A stretch of 64,000 nt of DNA from the NCBI GenBank assembly GCA_023974075.1, contig JAMFTG010000531.1, positions 1-64,000 of the forward strand, in the 5' to 3' direction. Below, one piece after another: positions 1-10,421 of the stretch (positions are counted from its first letter, which is position 1; each line of letters opens with the position of its first letter). A program made the position numbers and the translations under genes. This DNA comes from Chaenocephalus aceratus. Its lineage: Eukaryota; Chordata; Actinopteri; Perciformes; Channichthyidae. The notes below the pieces were generated by a model. The model saw nothing but the letters and a program-made list of their open reading frames with translations. It searched no databases and was not told the origin of the DNA.

Positions 1-480
1 GGGCGAAAGAAAATGTGATATTTGGGCCCATTTTCGCTACAATGACTTTTTATCAGAAGGGAAGCAATGTGGCCAAAACACAGCTGGTAAAAACCCCACA
101 AACCTGACCAGATACTCTCTGCAAAGCTGCATTCTTAATCATTCAACCTGTGTTTCTCATCAAATAAGGACAAGATATAATCTTATTTATTTATATATAC
201 TAAAATGACAAATTATTGGTTTTGGCTAGACTAGTTTGACTGAAATGTTCTATATAATCTGATGACTAAAAAAGATTCAACAGTTTTCATTGTAGACTAA
301 AATAATTAGTTTTCTTTGACTAAAATGCTCAGACTTTTAGTCGACTAAAATAAGACTAAAATGCTCAGACTTTTAGTCGACTAAAACTTGACTAAATAAA
401 AACAGGATGAAGGTGACTAAATATGACTAAAACTAAAAAGGAAATTTAACACAGGCCTAAAACTAAATTAAAAAATAGCT
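1..480. repeat. Dispersed repeat, copy 1
   Basis: Bases 26-300 match 21,659-21,966 in the same orientation, with small indels. This shows an interspersed repeat that appears twice in the window. The remainder contains a short local duplication built on CTCAGACTTTTAGTCGACTA near 326-386 and many GACTAAA motifs. No coding frame is seen. The family is not recognised; a nonautonomous DNA transposon is plausible. Confidence 0.6.
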
Positions 481-732
481 GACGAAATTAACACTAATTG
501 AAATCCCTCTTTTCCAGCCGCTATCACCGAGTCTTGTGCAGTTCTTGAGTCTTCCAGCTTTAGTTACTGTTGTTGTGTCTGGAGAACCTTCTTCCTCTCT
601 TCTTTTGAGTTACTCCTTCAGTTGGTTGACTTCACCAGATAGGAGTCTTACCTCATACTCCAAGTCTTTGACACGTGTAGCTGTGGGGAGACCGTCCAAC
701 TCCAATACTCCTCCTGTAAGGGAAACTTCTGC
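481..732 (-). other. Possible coiled-coil remnant, otherwise nothing
   Basis: On the minus strand one frame from about 690 down to 500 reads like a heptad-type coiled coil (RVKDLEYEV, GEVNQLKE), broken by a stop. It could be the remnant of a LINE ORF1, but there is too little for a call. The hAT-like element at 739 is inserted just upstream in this orientation. Confidence 0.2.
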
Positions 733-1008
733 AGCAATTAGACCCTCCAGAAAAACGCGATTCTGCGATCGCAGAATTTACCGCATAATCAGCAAAATGA
801 CGCAGATTTTTAAAAGGCCGCATATTTATCAAAAGGCCGCATAATCCCCGCATTTTTCCACACAAAGTTGAGAGGAAAAAAAAAGTGAACTCCTCTTGAC
901 GTGAAGTGATGATGATGTTGACGCGACGTCATCAGCTCGCGCATCACAGAAGGTAAACAACACCGTAGAGTGAACGTGTGGAGCTCACACGAGAGAGAAA
1001 ACACCAAG

Positions 1009-1318
1009 ATGAACACATCTAATCCATCTCATTTACCGACGAACATTTCTGCTAAGACCGGCAAGCAGTTCACCGATGTCTCGCACGAAAGTGGGGGGAA
1101 ACTATTCTGCACCCCGTGCAACTGTGTTGGAGCATAAGAGAAAATCCACGGTGACGACCCACTTTGATTCATTCAAACATTCGAAAATGCTTTCTGCTGC
1201 TGCTGGACAAGAAAGCCAAACAGCTCACGTTCACCGAGGCATCGACCTCCAAAACCCTTTCGAGGGCTACAAGAAACGAGGTGAGACGCCTACAAGATTG
1301 AAGCTGGTCAGATAACGA
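1009..1318 (+). pseudogene. CGGBP1-like zinc-finger protein fragment, frameshifted
   Basis: From the ATG at 1009 the frame gives a short leader and then GGKLFCTPCN, the first Cys pair of a CGGBP1/hAT-type BED-like finger. It meets a stop 42 codons in. The rest of the finger (LEHKRKSTVTTHFDSFKH, with the His pair) continues in the next frame (1076-1315), so about one base is lost near 1125-1135. The family binds DNA and CGGBP1 itself derives from a hAT element. After the finger the homology stops, so this is only the N-terminus of a former transposon protein. Confidence 0.6.
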
Positions 1319-1349
1319 ACGAGTAAATGAAAACAGAATGAGGCGGAGA

Positions 1350-1350
<1 letters not shown>

Positions 1351-1403
<53 letters not shown>
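1351..1403. repeat. Microsatellite (GT)n(GA)n
   Basis: About twelve GT units run directly into about fourteen GA units, inside the hAT-like element. Confidence 0.95.
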
Positions 1404-1405
<2 letters not shown>

Positions 1406-1656
1406 TGATTAAAATAGCCCAATTGCTTTTACAATAAATAAACATTGAATGTGTTTAATTGAATAGTAAAGGGGTTTAACGTTAGTGGCAGGTTGTGTGT
1501 GAGAGAGAATAAATAAATAAGACAGCCCAATATTTATTTGTTCCGCATATTTCGCAACTCCCCGCAATTTCACCGCATAAAATCACATAAAACCCCGCAT
1601 GTTTGATCGCATAGTCAAGGATTTTTGCCCGCGTTTTTCTGGAGGGTCTAAGCAAT

Positions 1657-2480
1657 GGAGAGTCAGGACTCAGAGAGACACGAGGAGAGTTGGAGCTTTG
1701 ATGTCAAACAAGGATCTTTAATACAAGCATCGGCCGGAGAAATTCACATCACAAGTCACACAGTCAAAGGTTCTGACTGCACGGGTGGGTTGCCATGTCA
1801 AATCTGCCGCGCCTCTCTATTGATAGCCCTTTTAACCAGTTCAGAGAGAGTAAACAACATATTTGGAGAGATAGACTAAACAGCTGGGCACCCTGAATCA
1901 CTTGCGTCTGACACTTAATGGCCTCGAAGCCAGTGTTCCCACAGTCGTAAACCATTTTGTGACCGAGAGTTGAACTGGTTTATCAAGATAGCTGTATATA
2001 TATATATATATATATAAATATAAGAAATACTTAAGTTGTTGGTCAAGACACTTTCCATCTGATGAAGGCAAATGCCTTCCCAGATGTAAAAAAGTAGAAA
2101 ACATTACATTCAGGTCGAACGAATGCCTCCTCATCCGGATGCTGACCGAGCAGCAGTCAAGAGGAGCCGAGCGCTTCCGCGAAGCACACACAATGGCGAC
2201 GTCAGAGTTCCCGTTAGCCGGCAAATCTAAATCTCTTTGGTCAAAATGTCCGGTCAAAATAATTTCCCTTTAGCGCAATACCGCTTCAGTTGCGCCACTT
2301 TATGTGACAGACAAGAAGAGTCAATTCTAATGTCTAACACGTAATGTGGAGAAAGAGATGTCCTGTATGGGTTGATTGTGCGTTGATCTGTTGGTAATGC
2401 CTCAGGGTTCCGGTGGGCATGTAAACAAATGCATAATGCTGCGCTATACTTTGCGGCCTCACCCGGTTGCATAGTGACAC
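1657..2480. other. No gene seen; TA microsatellite at 1993-2017
   Basis: Short unrelated open frames occur on both strands with no family signal. A (TA)n run lies at 1993-2017. No transposon end other than the Harbinger boundary at 2481 was recognised. Confidence 0.5.
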
Positions 2481-2779
2481 TTACGCCCCGTCTACACTAC
2501 AGGCATCGAAAAATGCTTTCAACGCTTCGCCCATTCATTTGAATGGGGTGACGTAGAAGATTTTGAATCTTCGCCGAACTGCATTGTGGGGAGCATGGCA
2601 TAGCTTTGCAAGCATCACGAGCATCTATCGGCAACAATATTGTTCAACTTTTGAGGCTCGATGCTTGGCATCAGCCAATCAAATCCCGTTTATGCAATTC
2701 CCGCCAGTACAAGCGCTAGCCAATCAATACGCGTGTATGCTGATACCGCAGGTCTTGACTATTTTCCATATGTCATAGA

Positions 2780-3386
2780 ATGAAGGATAAATTAATCATT
2801 GCCGTGGCACATGTCCCAGTCCTGTATGACTGTACTCTGTTCACCTACCGGGACCTAAACCGGAGGAACCAGGCATGGCGGGAGGTGGCAGAGACAGTTG
2901 GTGAAACTGGTAGGTTTTCAACTGTTTGGGGAGTTTATATCCAGTTTACTTAGTTTTAACATTGAATGGACAGCTAGTAATGTAGCATAACATATAAAAA
3001 AAATAAATAATATATATATAATAAGTATAAGCATAATATATAACATAACATATAATACATGCACAGCTATCAAGCATAGACAGTATATGTATGTCCCCCG
3101 GCAGACCCTGTCTCCATCCACCCTGGTGGCCAGCCAGCCAGGAGGAGAATGCTGAGGTCCGGGGCAAAACACGGGGGAGGGAGATGTCCCCGTTCGAACG
3201 AAGTCTGCTGTCAGCAATTGCCCAGCAATTGCCCAGCCAACCCCACCAGTGGTGGAGGAGGACGAGGACTTGCAGTTTTTTAAGAGCCTCTTGCCCACCA
3301 TGAGGCTGATGACAAGGGGACAGAGGGCAAGAGTCCGCCTCGGGATACACCAGTTAATTTTTGACGTGGACCAGGACAATTTATAA
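2780..3386 (+). pseudogene. Harbinger MADF-BESS protein, internally deleted
   Basis: Exon 1 (2780-2909) encodes the start of a MADF domain (LIIAV..VPVLYDCTLF, then RNQAWREVAETVG) and ends at a GTAGGT donor. This is identical in layout to copy B at 14,881. The second half of MADF is missing: the intron runs into sequence matching the linker of copy C (37,713 on). The C-terminal BESS motif is clear at 3249-3386 (FFKSLLPTMRLMTRGQRARV) and ends in TAA. Between them the frame shifts. In active Harbingers this protein binds DNA and helps import the transposase into the nucleus. This copy cannot make it. Confidence 0.75.
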
Positions 3387-3757
3387 TTTAATAATTGTTC
3401 ACACATACTGATCCACATTACATTTTTTTACACTCATCACTCATCACACACACTTCACTCACAACATTACCAAATAAAACATTATTTAAAGTATGTTATG
3501 GCTATACTGTGTCTTCACTTGTTCATGTGGTTTGTCAGTTGCAACATACCAGAAGCTTCATGTATGTCGCTATATATAATGTGCTTTCTTCTGTAATTGT
3601 TCAGTGAAAACCTATTGAAATGATGAGTGGTTTATCAGTAAAAACAGGGCTGAAAGAAAAGGTTGTTAGTCATATCATAATATAATAATATCAATTCAAG
3701 AAACATGTTTATTAGGAATGTTTGATTTTAAAATGGCTCATTTGGAATATTTGCTCT
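3387..3757. repeat. Harbinger 3' flank shared with copy C
   Basis: This stretch matches 39,000-39,343 closely (TCACACACTTCACTCA, GTATGTTATGGCTATACTGT, CCAGAAGCTTCATGTATGTC). It is therefore Harbinger non-coding sequence between the BESS gene and the transposase. The match breaks where the TTAA element begins. Confidence 0.65.
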
Positions 3758-4149
3758 TTAAAGGTGACATGTCATGCTTTTCCGGTTATCACCCGTCCCC
3801 TTGTTGTTATGAAGGTTTTTATGCATGTAAACGGTCTGCAGAGTCAAAACCCTCAAAGTGCACCCTGTAGCGAGTAAAACTCTGACACAGAGAAGACCTC
3901 CCCAAAACGCCTCGTTGGTGAAACGTCATCATCCATTTGATTCTTCCGGGTACATCAGGACGTCATGTTGTAACCGGAACGAAATGGACCAATCCGTGGA
4001 GCCGTTACGTTAAGGTCCGCGGAGCCGTTACGTTAAGCCCCCGCTGATTGGTCCAAATTGACCAATCCACGGACTTCCTCACACACACACGCAGCTCAGC
4101 TGATGTCTCCTCCGGGCTGCTGCCAACAGACAGTTGGGATCGCGGCGAA

Positions 4150-5561
4150 ATTCTCTCTCAGACCCATCCTCTCTCAGACCCATCCTCTCTGCAGACCCAT
4201 CCTCTCTCAGACCCATCCTCTCTCAGACCCATCCTCTCTGCAGACCCATCCTCTCTCAGACCCATCCTCTCTCAGACCCATCCTCTCTGCAGACCCATCC
4301 TCTCTCAGACCCATCCTCTTCAGACCCATCCTCTCTCAGACCCATCCTCTCTGCAGACCCATCCTCTCTCAGACCCATCCTCTCTCAGACCCATCCTCTC
4401 TCAGACCCATCCTCTCTGCAGACCCTCCTCTCTCAGACCCATCCTCTCTCAGACCCATCCTCTGCAGACCATCTCAGACTCATCCTCTCTGCAGACCCAT
4501 CCTCTCTCAGACCCATCTCTCTGCAGACCCATCCTCTCTGCAGACCCATCCTCTCTCAGACCCATCCTCTCTCAGACCCATCCTCTCTGCAGACCCATCC
4601 TCTCTCAGACCCATCCTCCTCTCAGACCCATCCTCTCTGCAGACCATCCCTCTCAGACCCATCCTCTCTCAGACCCATCCTCTCTGCAGACCCATCCTCT
4701 CTCAGACCCATCCTCTGCAGACCCATCCTCTCTTAGACCATCCTCTCAGGACCCATCCTCTCTGCAGACCCATCCTCTCTCTCAGAACCCATCCTCTCTC
4801 AGGACCCATCCTCTCTGCAGGACCATCCTCTCTCAGACCCATCCTCTCAGACCCATCCTCTCTCAGACCCATCCTCTCTCAGACCCATCCTCTCTCAGAC
4901 CCATCCTCTCTCAGACCATCCTCTCTCAGACCCATCCTCTCTGCAGACCCATCCTCCTCTGCAGACCCATCCTCTCTCAGACCCATCCTCTCTGCAGACC
5001 CATCCTCTCTCAGACCCATCCTCTCTCAGACCCATCCTCTCTCAGACCCATCCTCTCTGCAGACCCATCCTCTCTCAGACCCATCCTCTCAGACCCATCC
5101 TCTCTCAGACCCATCCTCTCTCAGACCCATCCTCTCTGCAGACCCATCCTCTCTCAGACCCATCCTCTCTCAGACCCATCCTCTCTCAGACCCATCCTCT
5201 CAGACCCATCCTCTCTCAGACCCATCCTCTCTCAGACCATCCTCTCTGCAGACCCATCCTCTCTCAGACCCATCCTCTCTCAGACCCATCCTCTCTCAGA
5301 CCCATCCTCTCTGTAGACCCATCCTCTCTGCAGACCCATCCTCTCTCAGACCCATCCTCTCTGCAGACCCATCCTGTCTCAGACCCATCCTCTCTGCAGA
5401 CCCATCCTCTCTCAGACCCATCCTCTCTCAGACCCATCCTCTCTCAGACCCATCCTCTCTCAGACCCATCCTCTCTGCAGACCCATCCTCTCTCAGACCC
5501 ATCCTCTCTACAGACCCATCCTCTCTCAGACCCATCCTCTCTCAGACCCATCCTCTCTGCG
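4150..5561. repeat. 17-bp satellite inside the foldback element
   Basis: About 80 units of CTCTCTCAGACCCATCC and a CTCTCTGCAGACCCATCC variant. The unit length is not a multiple of three and contains no stop codon, so all three + frames stay open for hundreds of codons. Those frames are an artefact of the repeat, not genes. The array has no counterpart in the opposite arm of the hairpin. Confidence 0.95.
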
Positions 5562-5566
5562 TTCAT

Positions 5567-5815
5567 CAACCTGTTTCTTCTCAGTATCAAGCCACACTTA
5601 TTGTTTTTACTTCGGCTGAGACTGTGTGTGTGCTCAGGGTGAGTTTGGCTGTGTTTCGCTGTGTATCGTTTAACAAGGAAACCACACCTCCACGGAGCTC
5701 AGCGCGATTCACAACGTGAAACAATCGGACGTTGTGAATCACCCTGAGCACACACAAAGTCTCAGCCGAAGTCAAAACAATAAGTGTGGCTTGATAATGA
5801 GAAGAAAAAGGTTGA
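5567..5815. repeat. Inner inverted repeat (hairpin loop region)
   Basis: About 80 bp (CAACCTGTTTCTTCTCAGTA and on) recur inverted at 5735-5815, spaced by about 85 bp containing CACAACGT direct and inverted copies. It is the closed end of the foldback element. Confidence 0.75.
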
Positions 5816-6121
5816 TACACGCTGTGAGAATGGGTCTGCAGAGAGTCTGTTATCAGCAGCAGCCTGGAGGAGACATCGGCTGAGCTGCGTGTGTGTGTGA
5901 GGAAGTCTGTGGATTGGTCAATCGGAGCACACTGGGCTCACAGGGAGGGGGGCGAGAGCTCCAACGAGCCGTTTAGTGGAGAGAGTGAATACACATAGTT
6001 TACAGAGATGCTGTCTGCCAAACAATGTGAGTTTGGAAAATTGCACAGTATTTTTCTATTGTAATATCCCTCAACAATGGTATTATGATCAGTAGAAAGG
6101 ACCATGACATGTGACCTTTAA

Positions 6122-6511
6122 AGAAAATGGGTAGCTCTTAAAAGAGCTTTTGGTTTGGAGGAGCCATGGTAATACTAATAAAGGGCTGGCTTATCTAAAG
6201 CCAGTTGAGTAGCACTTGGTAGTAGCATGACATCAGTTTGTTTTTGAGTTGACAAGGTGTGATTTGATCTATAATTTTCCTACTGAACTGTAGATATCCT
6301 ATTGTAATGTTGTTTATACTTGCGTTTTATAAGGCTATTTGTGAAACACTTCGCTATTCTGAATATATACATGAAATATTATTTAGAGCTCTATGAAGCC
6401 TGATGTACTTATATGATTCTGTTTTCTTCAACTTTGTATTTTGTTGGTCGAACGCACTTATTTTAAGTCGCTTTGGATAAAAGCGTCAGCTAAATGCAAT
6501 GTAATGGTGAC
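6122..6511. other. Harbinger interior, no gene
   Basis: Ordinary non-coding sequence between the TTAA insertion and the 52-bp array. It includes a motif common at fish LINE/SINE tails (GTCGCTTTGGATAAAAGCGTC, then AAATGCAATGTAATG) at 6467-6506. This suggests an old retroposon tail. Confidence 0.4.
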
Positions 6512-8331
6512 CCTACACCACGTTCTGCTGCCATGACACTACACCCTCCTCATTCAGATAGGACCTACACCACGTTCTGCTGCCATGACACTGCACCCTC
6601 CTCATTCAGATAGGACCTACACCACGTTCTGCTGCCATGACACTGAACCCTCCTCATTCAGATAGGACCTACACCACGTTCTGCTGCCATGACACTGCAC
6701 CCTCCTCATTCAGATAGGACCTACACCACGTTCTGCTGCCATGACACTGCACCCTCCTCATTCAGATAGGACCTACACCACGTTCTGCTGCCATGACACT
6801 GCACCCTCCTCATTCAGATAGGACCTACACCACGTTCTGCTGCCATGACACTACACCCTCCTCATTCAGATAGGAGCTACACCACGTTCTGCTGCCATGA
6901 CACTGCACCCTCCTCATTCAGATAGGACCTACACCACGTTCTGCTGCCATGACACTACACCCTCCTCATTCAGATAGGACCTACACCACGTTCTGCTGCC
7001 ATGACACTGCACCCTCCTCATTCAGATAGGAGCTACACCACGTTCTGCTGCCATGACACTACACCCTCCTCATTCAGATAGGACCTACACCACGTTCTGC
7101 TGCCATGACACTACACCCTCCTCATTCAGATAGGACCTACACCACGTTCTGCTGCCATGACACTGCACCCTCCTCATTCAGATAGGACCTACACCACGTT
7201 CTGCTGCCATGACACTACACCCTCCTCATTCAGATAGGACCTACACCACGTTCTGCTGCCATGACACTGCACCCTCCTCATTCAGATAGGACCTACACCA
7301 CGTTCTGCTGCCATGACACTACACCCTCCTCATTCAGATAGGAGCTACACCACGTTCTGCTGCCATGACACTGCACCCTCCTCATTCAGATAGGACCTAC
7401 ACCACGTTCTGCTGCCATGACACTGCACCCTCCTCATTCAGATAGGACCTACACCACGTTCTGCTGCCATGACACTACACCCTCCTCATTCAGATAGGAC
7501 CTACACCACGTTCTGCTGCCATGACACTACACCCTCCTCATTCAGATAGGAGCTACACCACGTTATGCTGCCATGACACTGCACCCTCCTCATTCAGATA
7601 GGAGCTACACCACGTTCTGCTGCCATGGCACTGCACCCTCCTCATTCAGATAGGAGCTACACCACGTTCTGCTGCCATGACACTGCACCCTCCTCATTCA
7701 GATAGGACCTACACCACGTTCTGCTGCCATGACACTACACCCTCCTCATTCAGATAGGAGCTACACCACGTTCTGCTGCCATGACACTGCACCCTCCTCA
7801 TTCAAATAGGACCTACACCACGTTCTGCTGCCATGACACTACACCCTCCTCATTCAGATAGGACCTACACCACGTTCTGCTGCCATGGCACTGCACCCTC
7901 CTCATTCAGATAGGAGCTACACCACGTTCTGCTGCCATGACACTACACCCTCCTCATTCAGATAGGAGCTACACCACGTTCTGCTGCCATGACACTACAC
8001 CCTCCTCATTCAGATAGGAGCTACACCACGTTCTGCTGCCATGACACTGCACCCTCCTCATTCAAATAGGACCTACACCACGTTCTGCTGCCATGACACT
8101 GCACCCTCCTCATTCAAATAGGAGCTACACCACGTTCTGCTGCCATGACACTGCACCCTCCTCATTCAGATAGGACCTACACCACGTTCTGCTGCCATGA
8201 CACTGCACCCTCCTCATTCAGATAGGAGCTACACCACGTTCTGCTGCCATGACACTACACCCTCCTCATTCAGATAGGACCTACACCACGTTCTGCTGCC
8301 ATGACACTACACCCTCCTCATTCAAATAGGA
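6512..8331. repeat. 52-bp minisatellite, 35 copies
   Basis: The unit begins CCTACACCACGTTCTGCTGC and is 52 bp long; 1,820 bp make exactly 35 units. Variants differ at a few fixed positions (ACTACACC/ACTGCACC, AGGACC/AGGAGC). The reverse complement of a unit reads as the last residues of the adjacent transposase (SYLNEEG..SWQQNVV and stop). The unit nearest 8331 is the real coding end. The array is therefore an amplification of the transposase 3' end. Confidence 0.95.
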
Positions 8332-9770
8332 GCAGAAGGTCTCCCGCAGTTGGATGGATCGGCGTGTGGCGTTGTTTGATCCCATCATAGGTGCATCGCG
8401 CAGGGTTGGAGCTTCATCACTCGACTCTGCAACGACAGGTGTGCGTGATGGCCTTCCTATTGTCTTCCTGCGGAGGAAGTTGTGCAACACACAGGTGGCC
8501 TTCACACACAACTCTGTTACCTCCGGGCTGGTGGTGATGACACGCCGGAACATTCTCCACCGAGATGAGAGGATGCCAAACGCACATTCAACCACCAACC
8601 TGGACCGGCTGAGGCGGTAGTTGAACAGCCTCCTGTGAGGTGACGTCCAGGGAACGGACGCAGCAGGTTGTCCATCAGCAGAAAAGCCTCATCTCCAACC
8701 AACACATGGGGAAGAAGGCCCAGCCGCTCTGCTCCTGGGATGAGGGTGTCAGGTGGGAGCTGCAGACTGCCATCTCGGAGGCTCTCTCCAAAAGCGGAAT
8801 TCCGCAGGCTCCCACCGTCGCTGCTCCTTCCAAAACCTCCGACATCCACTACCCTGAAGAAGTACTGGGCATCCACTACCCTGAAGAAGTACTGGGCATC
8901 CACGACAGCCAGCAGTACCAAGGAGTAGGTGGACTTGTAGTTGAAGTAGAGGGACCCAGAATTTGCCGGAGCCTGGATCACCACGTGCTTCCCATCAATG
9001 GCACCAACGCAATTCGGAAACTTCCAGCGCTCCTGGAACCCAGCAGCGATGGCTCTCCAGTCCTCCATCTGTGGTACCGGCATGGTCTCCTCGACCAGCG
9101 CGGTCCAGATGGCACCCCCAACCTCCTTCACGATGACAGCCACTGTTGCATGCCCGACCCGATAGCTGAATGCTATGGTCCTGTACGAGTAACGGGTTGC
9201 CAGGTACCTGAGAAAAAAGTAATATACATGATTTAAAAAAAAAAAAGTCATACGCCACGCAGATACAGATCCCTCCCCCCCTCACACACCCACACACATA
9301 CCAGACACACACACAGACCACATACACACACAGGGGAGCATACTGTGTTTACCTAGCTATCTTAATTAATGTCATTCATCTGAACTAAATCACAGACTTC
9401 ATTCATCCATTGCATGCATTCTCTCTCTTTATATACAGAGTCATATTAAAGAAGTAGAAATACACAAAACGTACCGTAGGCAGATGGCGAGTCGCTCGGC
9501 GGGTCCGATAGACAAACGCATATGGGTGTCTGCCTTTGAAATCAGTGGACCCACTTTTCCGAGCAACTCGTCGAACACGTCTTTGCTCATCCTGAAGTAC
9601 TGCTGAAACAGTACATCATCCAGGCGGAGCTCTTGGACAAGAACGTGGTATTCCCCCCGTTGCAGACGTTTTCTGAGTATCAGCTGTACCCAACAGCGAC
9701 GCACAATACGTGGCCTCCTGCGAGACATTACATAAACCAACGCTACCCTTGCTACAAAACCGGCATCCAT
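8281..9770 (-). pseudogene. HARBI1-type Harbinger transposase, broken
   Basis: Exon 1 runs from the ATG at 9770 to 9476 and ends in a GT donor. Exon 2 starts at 9207 after TTTTTTCTCAG. The junction rebuilds the conserved CLRYLATRYSYR segment. Exon 2 shows the DDE_4 nuclease: GAIDGKH (first Asp), VVDVGGFGRSSDGG (second Asp region), GDEAF and, in another frame, VVECAFGILSSRWRMF (Glu). A frameshift near 8620 separates the last two blocks, and a 27-bp tandem duplication repeats DAQYFFRVV before the second Asp. The protein ends at 8283 in the first unit of the 52-bp array. It cut and joined DNA at TWA sites; this copy is inactive. Confidence 0.85.
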
Positions 9771-9922
9771 TTTGACAATAGTGAAGAAGAAGCGGGCTTT
9801 TTTTTGCTTTGTATGCCGGGGGCTGGCGGGAGATTCCTGATTGGTTGTTGGTCGCAAGAAATCGCCAAGTCTCAGACACGCCCAGCTTCAAGATTTTTTG
9901 ATGCCTGTCGTGTTATTGTTTA

Positions 9923-10320
9923 GGTGTCTTTTAATAAGCAGGTAGTCATATCATTAGCTAGAACTAGCTGGATCTGATCGATATGGACAAACGCGAGTGA
10001 AGTCTAATCTGATGAGAGAGAGAGATCAGCTGCTGCTGACGAGTCGACACGCAGCTCTGCATGATCACATGCAGCGGTGAGCGGACAAAACACACACTTC
10101 ATGTTAGAATATCACACGTAGCTATTTTAATTACCTCTCAAACTACCTAAACTAGTTATAGAAATGTTTAGTTTTACTGTCGTGTCACTCATTACTGGAT
10201 CCGCGAGCTGCATGATACTGACATAATAGATTGCCCGATCGGGCAACCAGCAGGTGAGGCTTCATTGCCCGAGCTAAATACTAGATGGCCCGGGCCATCG
10301 GGCAGTCGTTAATGTCGAGC
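9923..10320. other. No feature recognised
   Basis: Non-coding sequence outside Harbinger copy A. It holds a self-complementary TTGCCCGATCGGGCAA at 10,231 and related GCCCGG motifs to 10,300. These suggest the end of a degraded hairpin-type element, but no boundaries or target duplication could be set. Confidence 0.3.
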
Positions 10321-10323
10321 CCT

Positions 10324-10407
<84 letters not shown>

Positions 10408-10421
10408 TGTGAGTGTGAGTG
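10324..10421. repeat. Microsatellite (GT)n with GTGA tail
   Basis: About 40 GT units followed by GTGAGT variants. The apparent + strand protein is only Cys-Val repeats. Confidence 0.95.

Larger units (their letters stand above)
739..1650. mobile_element. Short hAT-like DNA transposon, 6-bp target duplication
   Basis: The ends are inverted: TAGACCCTCCAGAAAAACGC at 739 and its reverse complement ending at 1650. AGCAAT stands immediately outside at both sides (733-738 and 1651-1656). The 912-bp body repeats GCATAA/CCGCAT motifs near both ends and carries the start of a zinc-finger gene. hAT elements usually duplicate 8 bp, so the 6-bp duplication is unusual; 5- and 6-bp hAT groups have been reported. 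No transposase catalytic core is present, so the copy is nonautonomous. Confidence 0.75.
3762..6117. mobile_element. TTAA-flanked foldback element, Kolobok-like
   Basis: TTAA occurs at 3758-3761 and 6118-6121. The tips are inverted (AGGTGACATGTCATG against CATGACATGTGACCT). Inverted similarity continues inward: 4058-4140 pairs with about 5830-5945, and 5567-5648 pairs with 5735-5815, so most of the element is one long hairpin. The left-end sequence (TTTTCCGGTTAT, GTCTGCA, GTCAAAACC) recurs at 42,401, where it starts a THAP-transposase element. That supports a Kolobok assignment. No transposase is present here. Confidence 0.65.
2484..9919. mobile_element. PIF/Harbinger element, copy A (TSD TTA)
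   Basis: TTA is present at 2481-2483 and 9920-9922. The left end CGCCCCGTCTACACTACAGG is matched in inverted orientation by the right end, where the reverse complement contains ACAGGCATCAAAAAATC. A 3-bp TWA target is the Harbinger signature. The element has the usual convergent pair: a MADF/BESS DNA-binding protein on + near the left end and a HARBI1-type nuclease on - near the right end. Both are broken. The middle is swollen by a TTAA-flanked insertion (3762-6117) and a 52-bp minisatellite (6512-8331). Confidence 0.8.

Noticed and set aside
4048..5719. Open frames of 422, 553 and 200 codons on the + strand
   Set aside because: They are the three frames of a stop-free 17-bp satellite and carry only Leu/Ser/Pro/Thr repeats.
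6512..8331. CRISPR-like regular array
   Set aside because: Units are contiguous 52-mers without variable spacers, and the sequence is a transposase 3' end in a fish-like genome.
8640..9236. + strand frames of 86-198 codons
   Set aside because: They are antisense shadows of the transposase exon, whose minus-strand motifs are unmistakable.
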